Shown here one piece after another: positions 9,681-17,795 of a DNA stretch of 64,000 nucleotides. Each line of letters begins with the position of its first letter. Positions within the stretch are counted from its first letter, which is position 1. The stretch spans positions 310,001 through 374,000 of the forward strand of contig CP016490.1 in assembly GCA_002966495.1 (NCBI GenBank). The letters run 5' to 3'. The stretch is from Halomonas sp. GFAJ-1. Its GTDB lineage: Bacteria > Pseudomonadota > Gammaproteobacteria > Pseudomonadales > Halomonadaceae. A program made the position numbers and the translations under genes. The notes beneath the pieces were generated by a model. It saw nothing but the letters and a program-made list of their open reading frames with translations. It made no database searches and had not been told where the DNA came from.

Positions 9681-10427
9681 TTAGCCCATGAATTGACCAC
9701 CGTTGATATCAATGTTGGCGCCGGTAATAAAACCAGACTCTTTATCCGCCAGGAAAGTCACCAAACGGCCAATTTCTTCTGGCGTGCCATAGCGCTTCAC
9801 TGGGATTGTTTCGCGAATGGCTTCGCGGACTTTTTCTGGAATACTCATAATCATGTCGGTAGCAATGTAGCCAGGCGAAACGGTATTTACCGTAATGCCT
9901 TTTGTCGCCGTTTCTTGAGCAAGCGACATGGTAAGCCCATGCATACCCGCCTTGGCTGCCGCATAATTCACCTGACCAAATTGGCCCTTGCGACCATTAA
10001 TCGACGAAATATTGATGATGCGTCCGTAACCATGCTCCAGCATCATTTCAATAACGCTGCGGCAGGTGTTAAACACACTGTTAAGATTCGTATCGATGAC
10101 CTGATGCCACTGATCAAACGACATCTTTTTCATCGTGCCATCACGGGTAATGCCTGCACAGTTAACCAGCACGCTAATAGGCCCATGTTTATCATGGATC
10201 TCGCGAGCCGCTTCTAGGCAAGCATCGTGGTCGGAAAGATCAACACCGGATAACACGATGTTGTTATAACCATCGGCTTGCTGGGTTTCCAGCCAGGTTT
10301 TAGCCTTATCAGGGTTGCGATACCCCGACACGACCAAATAACCAGCATCCGCTAATGATCGGCAAATTGCCGTTCCGATTCCACCAGTTCCACCAGTTAC
10401 CCAGGCGACGGGGGCTTGATTGGCCAT
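9681..10427 (-). CDS. phbB: Acetoacetyl-CoA reductase (PhbB/FabG-type SDR)
   Basis: Short-chain dehydrogenase of 248 residues, predicted to reduce acetoacetyl-CoA to 3-hydroxybutyryl-CoA with NADPH for polyhydroxybutyrate synthesis. The nucleotide-binding motif is TGGTGGIGTAICR (about 12-24), NCAG lies near 90, and the catalytic Ser-Tyr-Lys set is in NISSINGRKGQFGQVNYAAAKAG. The segments VSGYRNPDKAKTW and GITRDGTMKKMSFDQW resemble PhaB more than FabG. RBS GGGAGG is 6-8 nt before the ATG. No pha genes lie next to it. Alternative: a FabG paralogue. Confidence 0.85.
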   Translation of the reverse strand: MANQAPVAWVTGGTGGIGTAICRSLADAGYLVVSGYRNPDKAKTWLETQQADGYNNIVLSGVDLSDHDACLEAAREIHDKHGPISVLVNCAGITRDGTMKKMSFDQWHQVIDTNLNSVFNTCRSVIEMMLEHGYGRIINISSINGRKGQFGQVNYAAAKAGMHGLTMSLAQETATKGITVNTVSPGYIATDMIMSIPEKVREAIRETIPVKRYGTPEEIGRLVTFLADKESGFITGANIDINGGQFMG

Positions 10428-10662
10428 TGACTACCTCCCTGATATGACAAATGGCTTGGACTGTAAGCTATGTTGCAGCGCCGCAAGCCATTCTAAATAA
10501 GCGCAGAAGCACTTCTATCACTCATAGTACGTCGCTGTTTTTCTTGTGCGACCTACCAACAGTAAGCTTTTTATTATGCTTAATGAAAGCATAGCTCTAC
10601 TCGCTTAATGTTGCAGCACGATGAAAGTCTCAACCTGCCTTTCTAGCGTTTTATGCAGAGGG

Positions 10663-10690
10663 TTGACTTACGATGAAAAATGCGTAGAAT
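10663..10690 (+). promoter_or_regulatory. Sigma-70-type promoter of tRNA-fMet
   Basis: TTGACT at 10663-10668 and TAGAAT at 10685-10690, separated by 16 bp. The expected start site is about 8 nt before the mature tRNA 5' end, as for many tRNA genes. Confidence 0.65.
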
Positions 10691-10704
10691 ACGCAACACG
10701 TTGA

Positions 10705-10825
<121 letters not shown>

Positions 10826-10849
10826 GTGTTTGTTTGTTGGCTAACTTCC

Positions 10850-10881
10850 TGTGACACATCTGTGAAGTATATGTGACACAT
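10850..10881. repeat. Direct repeats, candidate integrase arm-type sites
   Basis: TGTGACACAT occurs at 10850-10859 and again at 10872-10881, 22 bp apart (two helical turns), just inside the left att core. Spacing and place fit arm-type binding sites of a tyrosine integrase. Inference from position only. Confidence 0.4.
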
Positions 10882-10956
10882 TGGCTTTTTTCTCTTCCTC
10901 AGAAATTTTTTCCTACGACCTTCAGGCAACAAGCTGCCTCATCTCTTTGCGCTCTT

Positions 10957-11169
10957 TTATCTCTCCCTGTCGTCATCAAATTCGAGCAAATCCCCTACCC
11001 CACAGTTGAACAACTTGCATAGCTTATCCAGCGCGTCTAACTCAATGCGCTGAGCTGTTTCTTTATAAAGCAGCGTGATGGTATTGCGGTTCAAACCCGT
11101 TTCACGCGCCACATCCACGATCTTCATTTTGCGCTCACCCATCAGGCGCGCAAGATGACAACGAACCAT
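10957..11169 (-). CDS. XRE-family HTH repressor of the element
   Basis: 70-residue Cro/C1-type DNA-binding protein: helix-turn-helix within MKIVDVARETGLNRNTITLLYKE (about 14-36), then the usual LDALDKLCKLFNCGVGDLLEF tail. The start at 11169 is chosen because AAGGAGG lies 6 nt upstream; an upstream ATG at 11211 would add 14 residues without such a site. It diverges from the xis/int genes across an operator-like array, so it probably represses them and itself. A paralogue, truncated, is found at 24390 just after the right att site. Confidence 0.85.
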   Translation of the reverse strand: MVRCHLARLMGERKMKIVDVARETGLNRNTITLLYKETAQRIELDALDKLCKLFNCGVGDLLEFDDDRER

Positions 11170-11193
11170 CAAAAACCTCCTTAAAACATTTTT

Positions 11194-11262
11194 TGTCATC
11201 CAGAATGGCAAAAAACACTTGCAAATGGCTTTTTGCCGTCTAAAATGTCACTCAGGATGACA
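11194..11262. promoter_or_regulatory. Operator array between repressor and xis
   Basis: Three related 17-bp partially palindromic boxes: TGTCATCCAGAATGGCA (11194-11210), TGCCGTCTAAAATGTCA (11234-11250) and TGTCACTCAGGATGACA (11246-11262, with TGTCA/TGACA ends). The last two share five bases. Further half-sites follow at about 11258-11300 (TGACATTCTG, GGAATGCC, GTCACTCAGAATACC). They lie in the divergent intergenic region and are the likely binding sites for the XRE repressor. Confidence 0.55.
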
Positions 11263-11321
11263 TTCTGATATTTGGAATGCCTTTTAGTCACTCAGAATAC
11301 CACCCCTCATGGAGGTTTTCG

Positions 11322-11561
11322 ATGGAAGCATCATATACCTACCTAACGACCGAAGAGCTTGCTCAGCGCATTAAGTACGACTGCCGCACCATCCGCCAGC
11401 AATTAAAAGATAGCGTTCTTATTGAGGGTACCCACTACATCAAGCCATTTGGCCGCCGCAAAATTTTGTTCCTTTGGGAAGCCGTTGAAAAAGAAATGCT
11501 GAAGGCGACCCATAAAAACCTATCCATTCCGATGGCCAACGGAGGCTTTAGTCATGGGTAA
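11322..11561 (+). CDS. Excisionase-like small DNA-binding protein
   Basis: 79-residue protein with a MerR/Xis-like winged-helix pattern: YLTTEELAQRIKYDCRTIRQQLKDSVLIEGTHYIKPFGRRKILFLWEAVE, typical of helix-turn-helix domain 17/excisionase proteins that precede integrases. The ATG at 11322 is chosen because GGAGG lies 6 nt upstream; an ATG at 11277 is in frame but lacks a site. Its 3' end overlaps the start of the integrase frame (ATG at 11554) by 8 nt, indicating coupling. Role as recombination directionality factor is inferred from position and fold. Confidence 0.72.
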   Translation: MEASYTYLTTEELAQRIKYDCRTIRQQLKDSVLIEGTHYIKPFGRRKILFLWEAVEKEMLKATHKNLSIPMANGGFSHG

Positions 11562-12792
11562 AGTCCGCCAACGTAAAGAGACAGGTAAGCTCTACCTAGA
11601 CTTTTTTTATCAAGGCTTGCGGCTGCGTGAACAAACCGCGCTGAAAGACACACCTGCCAACCGAAAAAAAGTAGAGTAACTGCTTGCAAAGGTAGAAGCC
11701 AAAATCCTGCTAGATGACTTCGATTACGCCGAGTTTTTTCCTGGCAGCAAAAACTTAAAAAAACTGGCGCCTATGCAGGCTGATCTCAACTCCACAGTGG
11801 CTATGCAAACTACTGAGAGCATATCGCAGAAGGTAGAAACACCACTCTTCAACGACTTTGCTGAGCAGTGGTTTGAGGAAAGCAAAATCCAGTGGCGTGC
11901 TTCCCACGTGCGCAATGTGCGCTCGATCTTGGATAGCTCGCTGAAGCCCGAATTCGGTAAAAAGCCCATTGGTGATATCACCAAGGCCGACATCATGGGG
12001 TTTCGCGCCAAGCTGGCCAAGCGCAAAGGGCGTGGCACCACGGGGCTCGTATCGCCAAAGACCATCAACAGCCATATGACCATTCTTCGCATGGTGCTGG
12101 ATGAAGCTGCCGAGCGATTCGATTTCGAGACGCCCTACAAAAACATTAAGCCGTTAAAACTGCAGAAGACGCACATCGAGCCGTTCTCGCTCCACGAAGT
12201 CCACCGCATCATTGATAACGTGCGCCCCGACTATCGTAACTATTACACGGTGCGCTTTTTTACTGGCATGCGTACTGGGGAGGTCGATGGGTTGAAGTGG
12301 AAGAACGTGGATTTCGCCAAACGAGAAATCTTGGTGCGTGAGACGTTGATAAATGGCGAAACGGAATACACCAAGACCGATGGCTCCCAGCGTGAAATCC
12401 CCATGTTTGGGCAGGTATATGACGCCTTAAAAACGCAGTACGCCGCTACCGGGCATAAAAGCGCGTATGTGTTCTGCAATCAACTGGGGCAGCCGCTTGA
12501 TCACAATAACGTGACGAAGCGCGTGTGGTATCCACTGCTACGGTCACTTGGGCTGGCCAAACGTCGCCCGTACCAAACGCGCCATACCGCTGCGACGCTG
12601 TTTCTGGCCTCGGGTGAGAACCCAGAGTGGGTAGCGCGCATGTTAGGTCACAGCTCAACCGAGATGCTGTTTAAGGTCTATTCGCGCTATGTGCCTAATG
12701 CCACACGTATGGACGGCTCTGCTTTTGAGCGTTTATTAGGTAATGCCACGTCCACCAAGCCCGAGAAGGAGCACCGCCATGAAACGGCCTAA
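11554..12792 (+). pseudogene. int: Tyrosine recombinase/integrase with in-frame stop
   Basis: Site-specific recombinase expected to integrate the element at tRNA-fMet. The frame from ATG 11554 encodes an N-terminal arm-binding domain (MGKVRQRKETGKLYLDFFYQ), is broken by TAA at 11677-11679 (codon 42), and continues in the same frame to 12792. Re-initiation at ATG 11773 would give 339 residues containing a SAM-like core domain (about 20-120) and a catalytic domain with R in FFTGMRTGEVDGLKW, HxxR in RPYQTRHTAATLF, a later H in MLGHSS and Tyr in LFKVYSRYV. The catalytic half is therefore intact but the arm-binding half is cut off. May be inactive, or expressed as a truncated protein. Confidence 0.88.
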
Positions 12793-13129
12793 TCAACAAG
12801 CTCCAGCACACCTGTCTCGCACTTTTACGGGCACTTATCGCCTTACGGGACGCGTGGTGGAGTTCGACAATGCAAAAACGCCTTTTCTAAAGCTTCGGCT
12901 AAGCGACTGCGAAGGTGATCGTATCGCAATGCTGAATTTGGCTAAGACACACGTACCTGAGCGCATTGGCCATTTGGATTTTGTTACTGCTTCAGGAGTA
13001 AAGTGCTTATCAGGCCAATTCCTAATTGATGAGTTCCGCAAGGCGACCCGTGAGGAAGTCCACTCACTGGACACGCTACAATCGCTACCACGTGTGTACG
13101 CCCCCGCACCAGCGGTGTTCGCTACGTGA
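12779..13129 (+). CDS. Small protein of unknown function after integrase
   Basis: 116-residue protein starting MKRPNQQAPAHLSRTFTGTYRLTGRVVEF. The pattern of alternating hydrophobic residues (TYRLTGRVVEFDNAKTPFLKLRLSDCEGDRIAMLNL) suggests a small beta-barrel, perhaps OB-like; this is only a guess. AAGGAG lies before the ATG at 12779. It overlaps the integrase stop by 14 nt and its own stop overlaps the next gene's GTG (GTGA), so the three are probably co-translated. I do not recognise the family. Confidence 0.6.
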   Translation: MKRPNQQAPAHLSRTFTGTYRLTGRVVEFDNAKTPFLKLRLSDCEGDRIAMLNLAKTHVPERIGHLDFVTASGVKCLSGQFLIDEFRKATREEVHSLDTLQSLPRVYAPAPAVFAT

Positions 13130-13317
13130 CGCCCGCTGACCGGCATCAAGGTGTCGATCGAGAACGCCTTGAACATCGCAAAGCGGTTTATGAAAGAGCT
13201 AAACGTCGGCATCCACAGCGTTGGTCGGGGAGCACCCGAAACTGGGAGGTACCCGGTTCGGTAGCGCTCAACCCTGGCAAGCTTCAGGAAGTCGAGCGTA
13301 ATAAACAGGCTGCTTAG
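13126..13317 (+). CDS. Short basic protein, unknown
   Basis: 63 residues from a GTG start that overlaps the preceding stop as GTGA. Highly charged N-terminal half (ERLEHRKAVYERAKRRHPQRW) and a C-terminal stretch SGSTRNWEVPGSVALNP. The RHPxRWSGxTRNW...VxLNP pattern recalls short tails annotated near transposases in other proteobacteria, but I cannot assign a function. Supported only by operon position and an uninterrupted frame. Confidence 0.5.
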   Translation: MTPADRHQGVDRERLEHRKAVYERAKRRHPQRWSGSTRNWEVPGSVALNPGKLQEVERNKQAA

Positions 13318-13347
13318 AGGCAGCCATTTGGACAACTAGGTTGAAAA

Positions 13348-13710
13348 TCACCGATATGTTTGTTTCGTTTTTGTAGCGTCTCCTGCATGAGGAAATGCAG
13401 GATACTGACGGTTGATCAAGGGATCTTGACGAATGGCTTTCGCCAGATCATCTAGCGAGGCAAGGGTGGGATTTTGCCGCCATCGAGCCAGAATGTCTTT
13501 TGATTCAGGATGGTGAAATTCATTAACCAGGTTGCCAATCGCGACGATCTGGTGATCCAATCCAAGCGTCCAAAAAGCCAGTTCCAGAGCATCACTGAGA
13601 TCATGATGGGCAGCCCATTGGCATATATCGCGATAGGGGTGACCAAAGCGCGCTATTTGATTATCTGTGCTTTTATCATCGTTTTTGACTGCTGACGTGT
13701 ACGCTACCAT
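13348..13710 (-). CDS. Hypothetical protein
   Basis: 120-residue soluble protein, helical in character (DICQWAAHHDLSDALELAFWTLGLDHQIVAIGNLVNEFHHPESKDILARW). A weak Shine-Dalgarno (TAGGTAG) precedes the ATG at 13710. It is transcribed toward the integrase operon and is followed downstream only by 30 bp. No family recognised. The AT-rich 13711-13845 stretch upstream is a possible promoter region. Confidence 0.5.
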   Translation of the reverse strand: MVAYTSAVKNDDKSTDNQIARFGHPYRDICQWAAHHDLSDALELAFWTLGLDHQIVAIGNLVNEFHHPESKDILARWRQNPTLASLDDLAKAIRQDPLINRQYPAFPHAGDATKTKQTYR

Positions 13711-13805
13711 CGCTACCTATTCTTTCTTATGTAGAAAGTTACTATATATCTAACAAATATATAGATAATAGTGATAGCTACCAATATCTATTGATACCAA
13801 GCACA

Positions 13806-13833
13806 AGAAGTCAGAAGTCAGAAGTCAGAAGTC
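13806..13833. repeat. Four tandem AGAAGTC heptamers
   Basis: Exactly four copies of AGAAGTC at 13806-13833, next to an AT-rich segment containing an 8-bp inverted repeat CTATATAT/ATATATAG (about 13743-13765). Likely simple slippage repeat between island genes. Confidence 0.8.
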
Positions 13834-13845
13834 AGGAATAGTCTG

Positions 13846-14598
13846 TTAAAGCTTTCTAATAAGATGCTGTATCCAAAGATCGAGTTTTGCCGCTTGGGTG
13901 CTGCACGAACTCAGTGAGAAAACCATGGCTGCCATTTTAAAGCCTACCAAGGATGCGTGCTTCTCAGCAAGAGACAGATGTACCAACGCATTGAGCTGTG
14001 GCGCTGGCAAGTTTCGCGTTACCCGGTTGCCTGCTCGTTTCTGATAACCCATAGTGCGGCCTGCAAGTCTGCTTCAAGCATGTCAGTGGTGTCACTTAAT
14101 CTATCGAAGATGCCGCTGGCAAGGTTTTTTGCGTATCAAGAAAGCACCCTTGAGTCATCATATCCAGTGCAGCCTCAACCTCTGCCAGCCGTGGTAGCCG
14201 CTGTGTACCATCAGCACCGGGTAAGGCCCAGCTTGACTTCAGCCAGCCCTACGCGCAACACGCAGAGGCACCCTAAGGCAACTTCCAACCCACCGCCTAA
14301 CGCTGTGCCATGCATCACCGCAATAACCGATTTTATACAGCTCTCGATGCGTAAAATCACATCGGGTAATAACGGAGCTCGGGTGGGTTTTCCAAACTCG
14401 TTAATATCTGCACCAGCAATAAAGGTACGTACCTTAGCCAACAGCACCAGTACCTTCGCCTGCAGATCAGCCTCTGCCTGCTCAAAAGCCGCCATTAAAC
14501 CGCTGCGCACCGCATAGCTGAGAACATTAACAGACGGGATAGAGATGCAAAACAACCTCCACTCTGTCATAACGCTTATAGGTAACGCAGGCGGTCAT
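13846..14598 (-). pseudogene. Broken enoyl-CoA hydratase / FadJ-like gene
   Basis: Last gene of the acid-catabolism operon. Its ATG (14598) overlaps the TRAP permease stop as ATGA, with GGAGAG upstream. The start reads MTACVTYKRYDRVEVVLHLYP, then a frameshift leads to PSVNVLSYAVR and the crotonase motifs FIAGADINEFGKP and HGTALGGGLEVALGC. Further shifts give GTQRLPRLAEVEAALDMMTQG, then RLSDTTDML, then RVTRNLPAPQLNA, and the frame ends near 13846 in unrelated sequence. This is the N-terminal hydratase half of a fused hydratase/3-hydroxyacyl-CoA dehydrogenase with at least three frameshifts; the dehydrogenase half is missing. Confidence 0.82.
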
Positions 14599-16535
14599 AG
14601 TAGTCTCTCCGGTGATGAGGGTGCCGTATGATCAACATGCCTCGTGCGCTGCATAGCCCAACACGCGCTATAAATCCCTACCAGAGCGGTGAAGCCGACG
14701 ATGTCTGTCGTCAGGCCAGGGTAGATCAGTAGCATTGCCGTTAACAGCAGGAATAGGCGCGCAACATAGCCAATGATCCCCACACGATAGAGATAACCTT
14801 CCATCGCGGCGGCCACCAGCCAGATGGCGACAAAGGCGGTGATGGACGACAAAACAATGCGCAGCGGGTCACCCTGCAAAATCAGCGCGGGGTTGAGAAC
14901 AAACAGGAAAGGCAACACAAACAGAATACCCCCCAGGCGCACGGCATGCAGACTGGTTTTCGTATTGTTGGCACCGGCCACGCCCGCCGCGGTAATCGCT
15001 GCCAATGCCACCGGTGGCGTAATGTACGAAAGCATGCCCCAGTAGAGAATAAACAAATGGCTACCCAGCGGGTTAAGCCCTGCCGAAACCAGTGCTGGTG
15101 CCAGCAGAATGGAGAGGAAAATGTAGCACGCGCTAACCGTCATCCCCATACCAAGCACAAAACTAGTGATCGCACCGGCCGCCAACATTAGCGGAATACT
15201 ACCGTCGGCATAAAGCAGCAGCTCACGCGAAAATGAGCCCGCCACGCCGGTATAGGAAAGACCGCCCACCACCAACCCGATGCCCGCCAACACTGCCACC
15301 AGATTGCCCACGCTTTTCGCGAGCTGAAAAAAGAAATCCAGCCCTTTTTGCACATTCATTCGTTGGTGGCGGCGCACCATTGAAATACCCAGTAAAACCA
15401 GCGTTGCGTAGTAGGGTGCGTAGCTTTCCAGGCGCATCACTAGCAGCATGTAAATTAGCAGCGCTAGGCTTAACAGGTAGGGCCAGCCAGCCTTCAGGGT
15501 TTGCCAAATTTTAGGAATCTCTTCGGCTGGCATGCCTTTTAGGCCGTTACGAGCGGCGTAGTTATCCACCTGCAGGATAAGCGCCATATAGAAAAGAATG
15601 GCTGGCAATAAGGCGGCGATCATCACCTCGGAATAACTGACGCCCAGAAAGGACGCCATAATGAACGCCACCGCCCCCATCACCGGTGGCATCAAGGTGC
15701 CCCCCGTGGAAGAGCAGGCTTCGACGGCAGCTGCATACTCTTTTGAATAGCCACTGCGTTTCATTGCCGGGATGGTAATCGCACCAGTGGTCAGAATATT
15801 GGATACCGCACTGCCCGACAAACTGCCCATAAACGCACTGGAAATCACGGCGACCTTGGCCGGCCCGCCGCGGCTTTTCCCCATCAGCGCGGTGGCGAAG
15901 TCCATAAAAAACTTACCACCACCGGTAATCGTCAGGGCGATGCCAAATACTACAAAGCCGATGATCAGGTTGGCAACCACCTGCATGGGCACACCGACAA
16001 TGCTTTCCACGCCCATCACATGGGAGCGAATAGTTTCTCCCAGGGTAAAAGGGTTGCTCCATAGAAAACCCGGCATGCTCCCTGCATAAATAGGGTACAG
16101 GCCAAACACCAGAGCCACTGCAAAAATCGCCCAACCACCGCAGCGTCTCACCCCTTCCAGCACCAGCAATACCATGACACTGGCAATAGCCGTCGCCTCG
16201 GTGGGGGCAAAAAACTCCCAACCTTCCTGCATCATGCGCAGGCCGTTCAACCCCAAGTAAATGGAACATCCTAATGCAGTGACTGCCAGCCCCCAGTCGT
16301 ACCAGGGTAGGCGTTGGCTATCAGCGGCCCGCGCCGGATAACACAGCAATGCTGACGCAAGGAAAATACCGATCAGGTAGTAAAGAAAGGCATTCCCCAG
16401 TGGAGTAAAGCCAAACAGGGCTAACGAGAACGTCTGGTTGATGGCCATAAGCAGCCCTGCCAACCCCAAAAGCATAACGATTCCGCGCGAAACCTTGTTG
16501 AGCCGTGATGTCGTGTTGTCGCTATTATTCGTCAT
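14595..16535 (-). CDS. TRAP transporter fused 4TM/12TM permease (TAXI type)
   Basis: Inner-membrane Na+- or H+-coupled secondary transporter that works with the periplasmic TAXI binding protein encoded just upstream. The 646 residues contain many hydrophobic helices; the N-terminal ~180 correspond to the small DctQ-like part and the remainder to the DctM-like part, with the family motif GGGKFFMDFATALMGKSRGGPAKVAVISSAFMGSLSGSAVSN and a later CSSTGGTLMPPVMGA. 57 bp follow the binding-protein gene. The substrate cannot be read from the sequence; the CoA-ligation genes in the same operon point to a carboxylic acid. Confidence 0.92.
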   Translation of the reverse strand: MTNNSDNTTSRLNKVSRGIVMLLGLAGLLMAINQTFSLALFGFTPLGNAFLYYLIGIFLASALLCYPARAADSQRLPWYDWGLAVTALGCSIYLGLNGLRMMQEGWEFFAPTEATAIASVMVLLVLEGVRRCGGWAIFAVALVFGLYPIYAGSMPGFLWSNPFTLGETIRSHVMGVESIVGVPMQVVANLIIGFVVFGIALTITGGGKFFMDFATALMGKSRGGPAKVAVISSAFMGSLSGSAVSNILTTGAITIPAMKRSGYSKEYAAAVEACSSTGGTLMPPVMGAVAFIMASFLGVSYSEVMIAALLPAILFYMALILQVDNYAARNGLKGMPAEEIPKIWQTLKAGWPYLLSLALLIYMLLVMRLESYAPYYATLVLLGISMVRRHQRMNVQKGLDFFFQLAKSVGNLVAVLAGIGLVVGGLSYTGVAGSFSRELLLYADGSIPLMLAAGAITSFVLGMGMTVSACYIFLSILLAPALVSAGLNPLGSHLFILYWGMLSYITPPVALAAITAAGVAGANNTKTSLHAVRLGGILFVLPFLFVLNPALILQGDPLRIVLSSITAFVAIWLVAAAMEGYLYRVGIIGYVARLFLLLTAMLLIYPGLTTDIVGFTALVGIYSACWAMQRTRHVDHTAPSSPERLL

Positions 16536-16592
16536 GGCCGTTACCTATAGACACCATTGCAGCCGGGGCCAATGGCCCCGTGCCTCAAGCCA

Positions 16593-17723
16593 TTAAAGTT
16601 CGTCAAGCGTGGCCTGACGGCGCTCTTCCCAGCGTGCTTTAAAGGCCTCGTCATCAAGGTCGCTAGCCTCTTCCAGGGTTTGCTCCCATGCGGCTTGCAA
16701 GGCTTCTAAACGAGCGATGCGCGCTTCGTTCCAGGCATTCATTTCATCGCTCCACAGGTTCTGCTCCTGCATATAGCGCACGGCACCCGCATGGAAGGGG
16801 ATATCAATCGGCGGGACACCAGAGTCCTTGATCGACCAGCGATGAATGGCTGACGTCGCATCCTTATAGAGGTCGTAAGACTCATCCAACGACTTGATGT
16901 AGGCATAAACCTCGTCTTCATCTTTATCGGCCATAGCGACAATGATCGGGTAGCGGTAGGCCAGCATGTTAGCCGGGGCATCTTCAGATAAGCCTGCACC
17001 AATGGTCTCGGTGAACGGCTGGAAGACCGGCGCCACCTGATTCATGCGTGCCCAGGCTTCCTCGTCGTCGGCAGGAATATCCACCCAGCGCAGCCCGCGT
17101 GGTGACTCTTCCAGCTCATAGAGCTGGCTTGCCGTGGTCGTGGTGCACACGGCATCAGCTTGGCCCTGTACCAGCGAGCTCATGGCGGCACCGTGTGCCG
17201 GGAACATCACCTCTTCAACGTCATCACGTGTGAGCCCCGCAAAGGCCAGGATGGCATCGCACTTCACGCTCACTGAAGGGTTGCCCGCGGCATACGCAAC
17301 ACGCTTACCGCGCAAATCTTCCAGACTATGAATTTCTGCATCGGCAGCGGTGGGAATACCAAACGAGGAGGGTCGGCCAGCCACCGCACGCAGATCCTGA
17401 GGCCCCCAACGGCGCTCAGCAAAGTCGAAGGTTCCTTCAGATGCAAAAAATGACTCGGTCGCCAGGAAGGCATAATCCGCTCGCCCTGACACAAGCGGCT
17501 GCAACCGCCCTATGGCAGATCCAGCTGGCTGAATACGGATGCGCGTGTCGTAAGCACGACCAAAGGCATCGGCAATAGCAGATGCTTCAGAATGCCCCTG
17601 CGAGCCGACATCGTAGGCTGTCCAAGTCATGGTATTGGGCAGTTCCTGGGCAGTCGCCACACCTCCCAGAGAGAATGAAAAAGAAGCGGCAATAATGCTG
17701 GCGTTTAATAGATTACGTTTCAT
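16593..17723 (-). CDS. TAXI-family TRAP solute-binding protein
   Basis: Periplasmic binding protein of a TRAP transporter. A signal peptide (MKRNLLNASIIAASFSFSLGGVATAQE, cleavage near 25) precedes a TAXI fold: GSQGHSEASAIADAFGR, RIQPAGSAIGRLQPLVSGRADYAFL and later GKRVAYAAGNPSVSVKCDAIL. Length 376, a little longer than usual because of an acidic/helical C-terminal tail (residues about 335-376). Encoded between the CoA-transferase and the permease genes. Ligand unknown; TAXI proteins bind organic acids such as glutamate, 2-oxoglutarate or longer acids. Confidence 0.92.
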   Translation of the reverse strand: MKRNLLNASIIAASFSFSLGGVATAQELPNTMTWTAYDVGSQGHSEASAIADAFGRAYDTRIRIQPAGSAIGRLQPLVSGRADYAFLATESFFASEGTFDFAERRWGPQDLRAVAGRPSSFGIPTAADAEIHSLEDLRGKRVAYAAGNPSVSVKCDAILAFAGLTRDDVEEVMFPAHGAAMSSLVQGQADAVCTTTTASQLYELEESPRGLRWVDIPADDEEAWARMNQVAPVFQPFTETIGAGLSEDAPANMLAYRYPIIVAMADKDEDEVYAYIKSLDESYDLYKDATSAIHRWSIKDSGVPPIDIPFHAGAVRYMQEQNLWSDEMNAWNEARIARLEALQAAWEQTLEEASDLDDEAFKARWEERRQATLDEL

Positions 17724-17795
17724 GATGGCGTCTCACTTGTTGTTGAAGTTGTTAGTGATGTTTTATTAGCCGACGAGGGTTGTCCTCGGCCTTGG

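Noticed and set aside
13806..13833. CRISPR-like or regulatory repeat array
   Set aside because: Four heptamers without spacers; a simple slippage repeat. No CRISPR array or cas gene was seen anywhere in the window.
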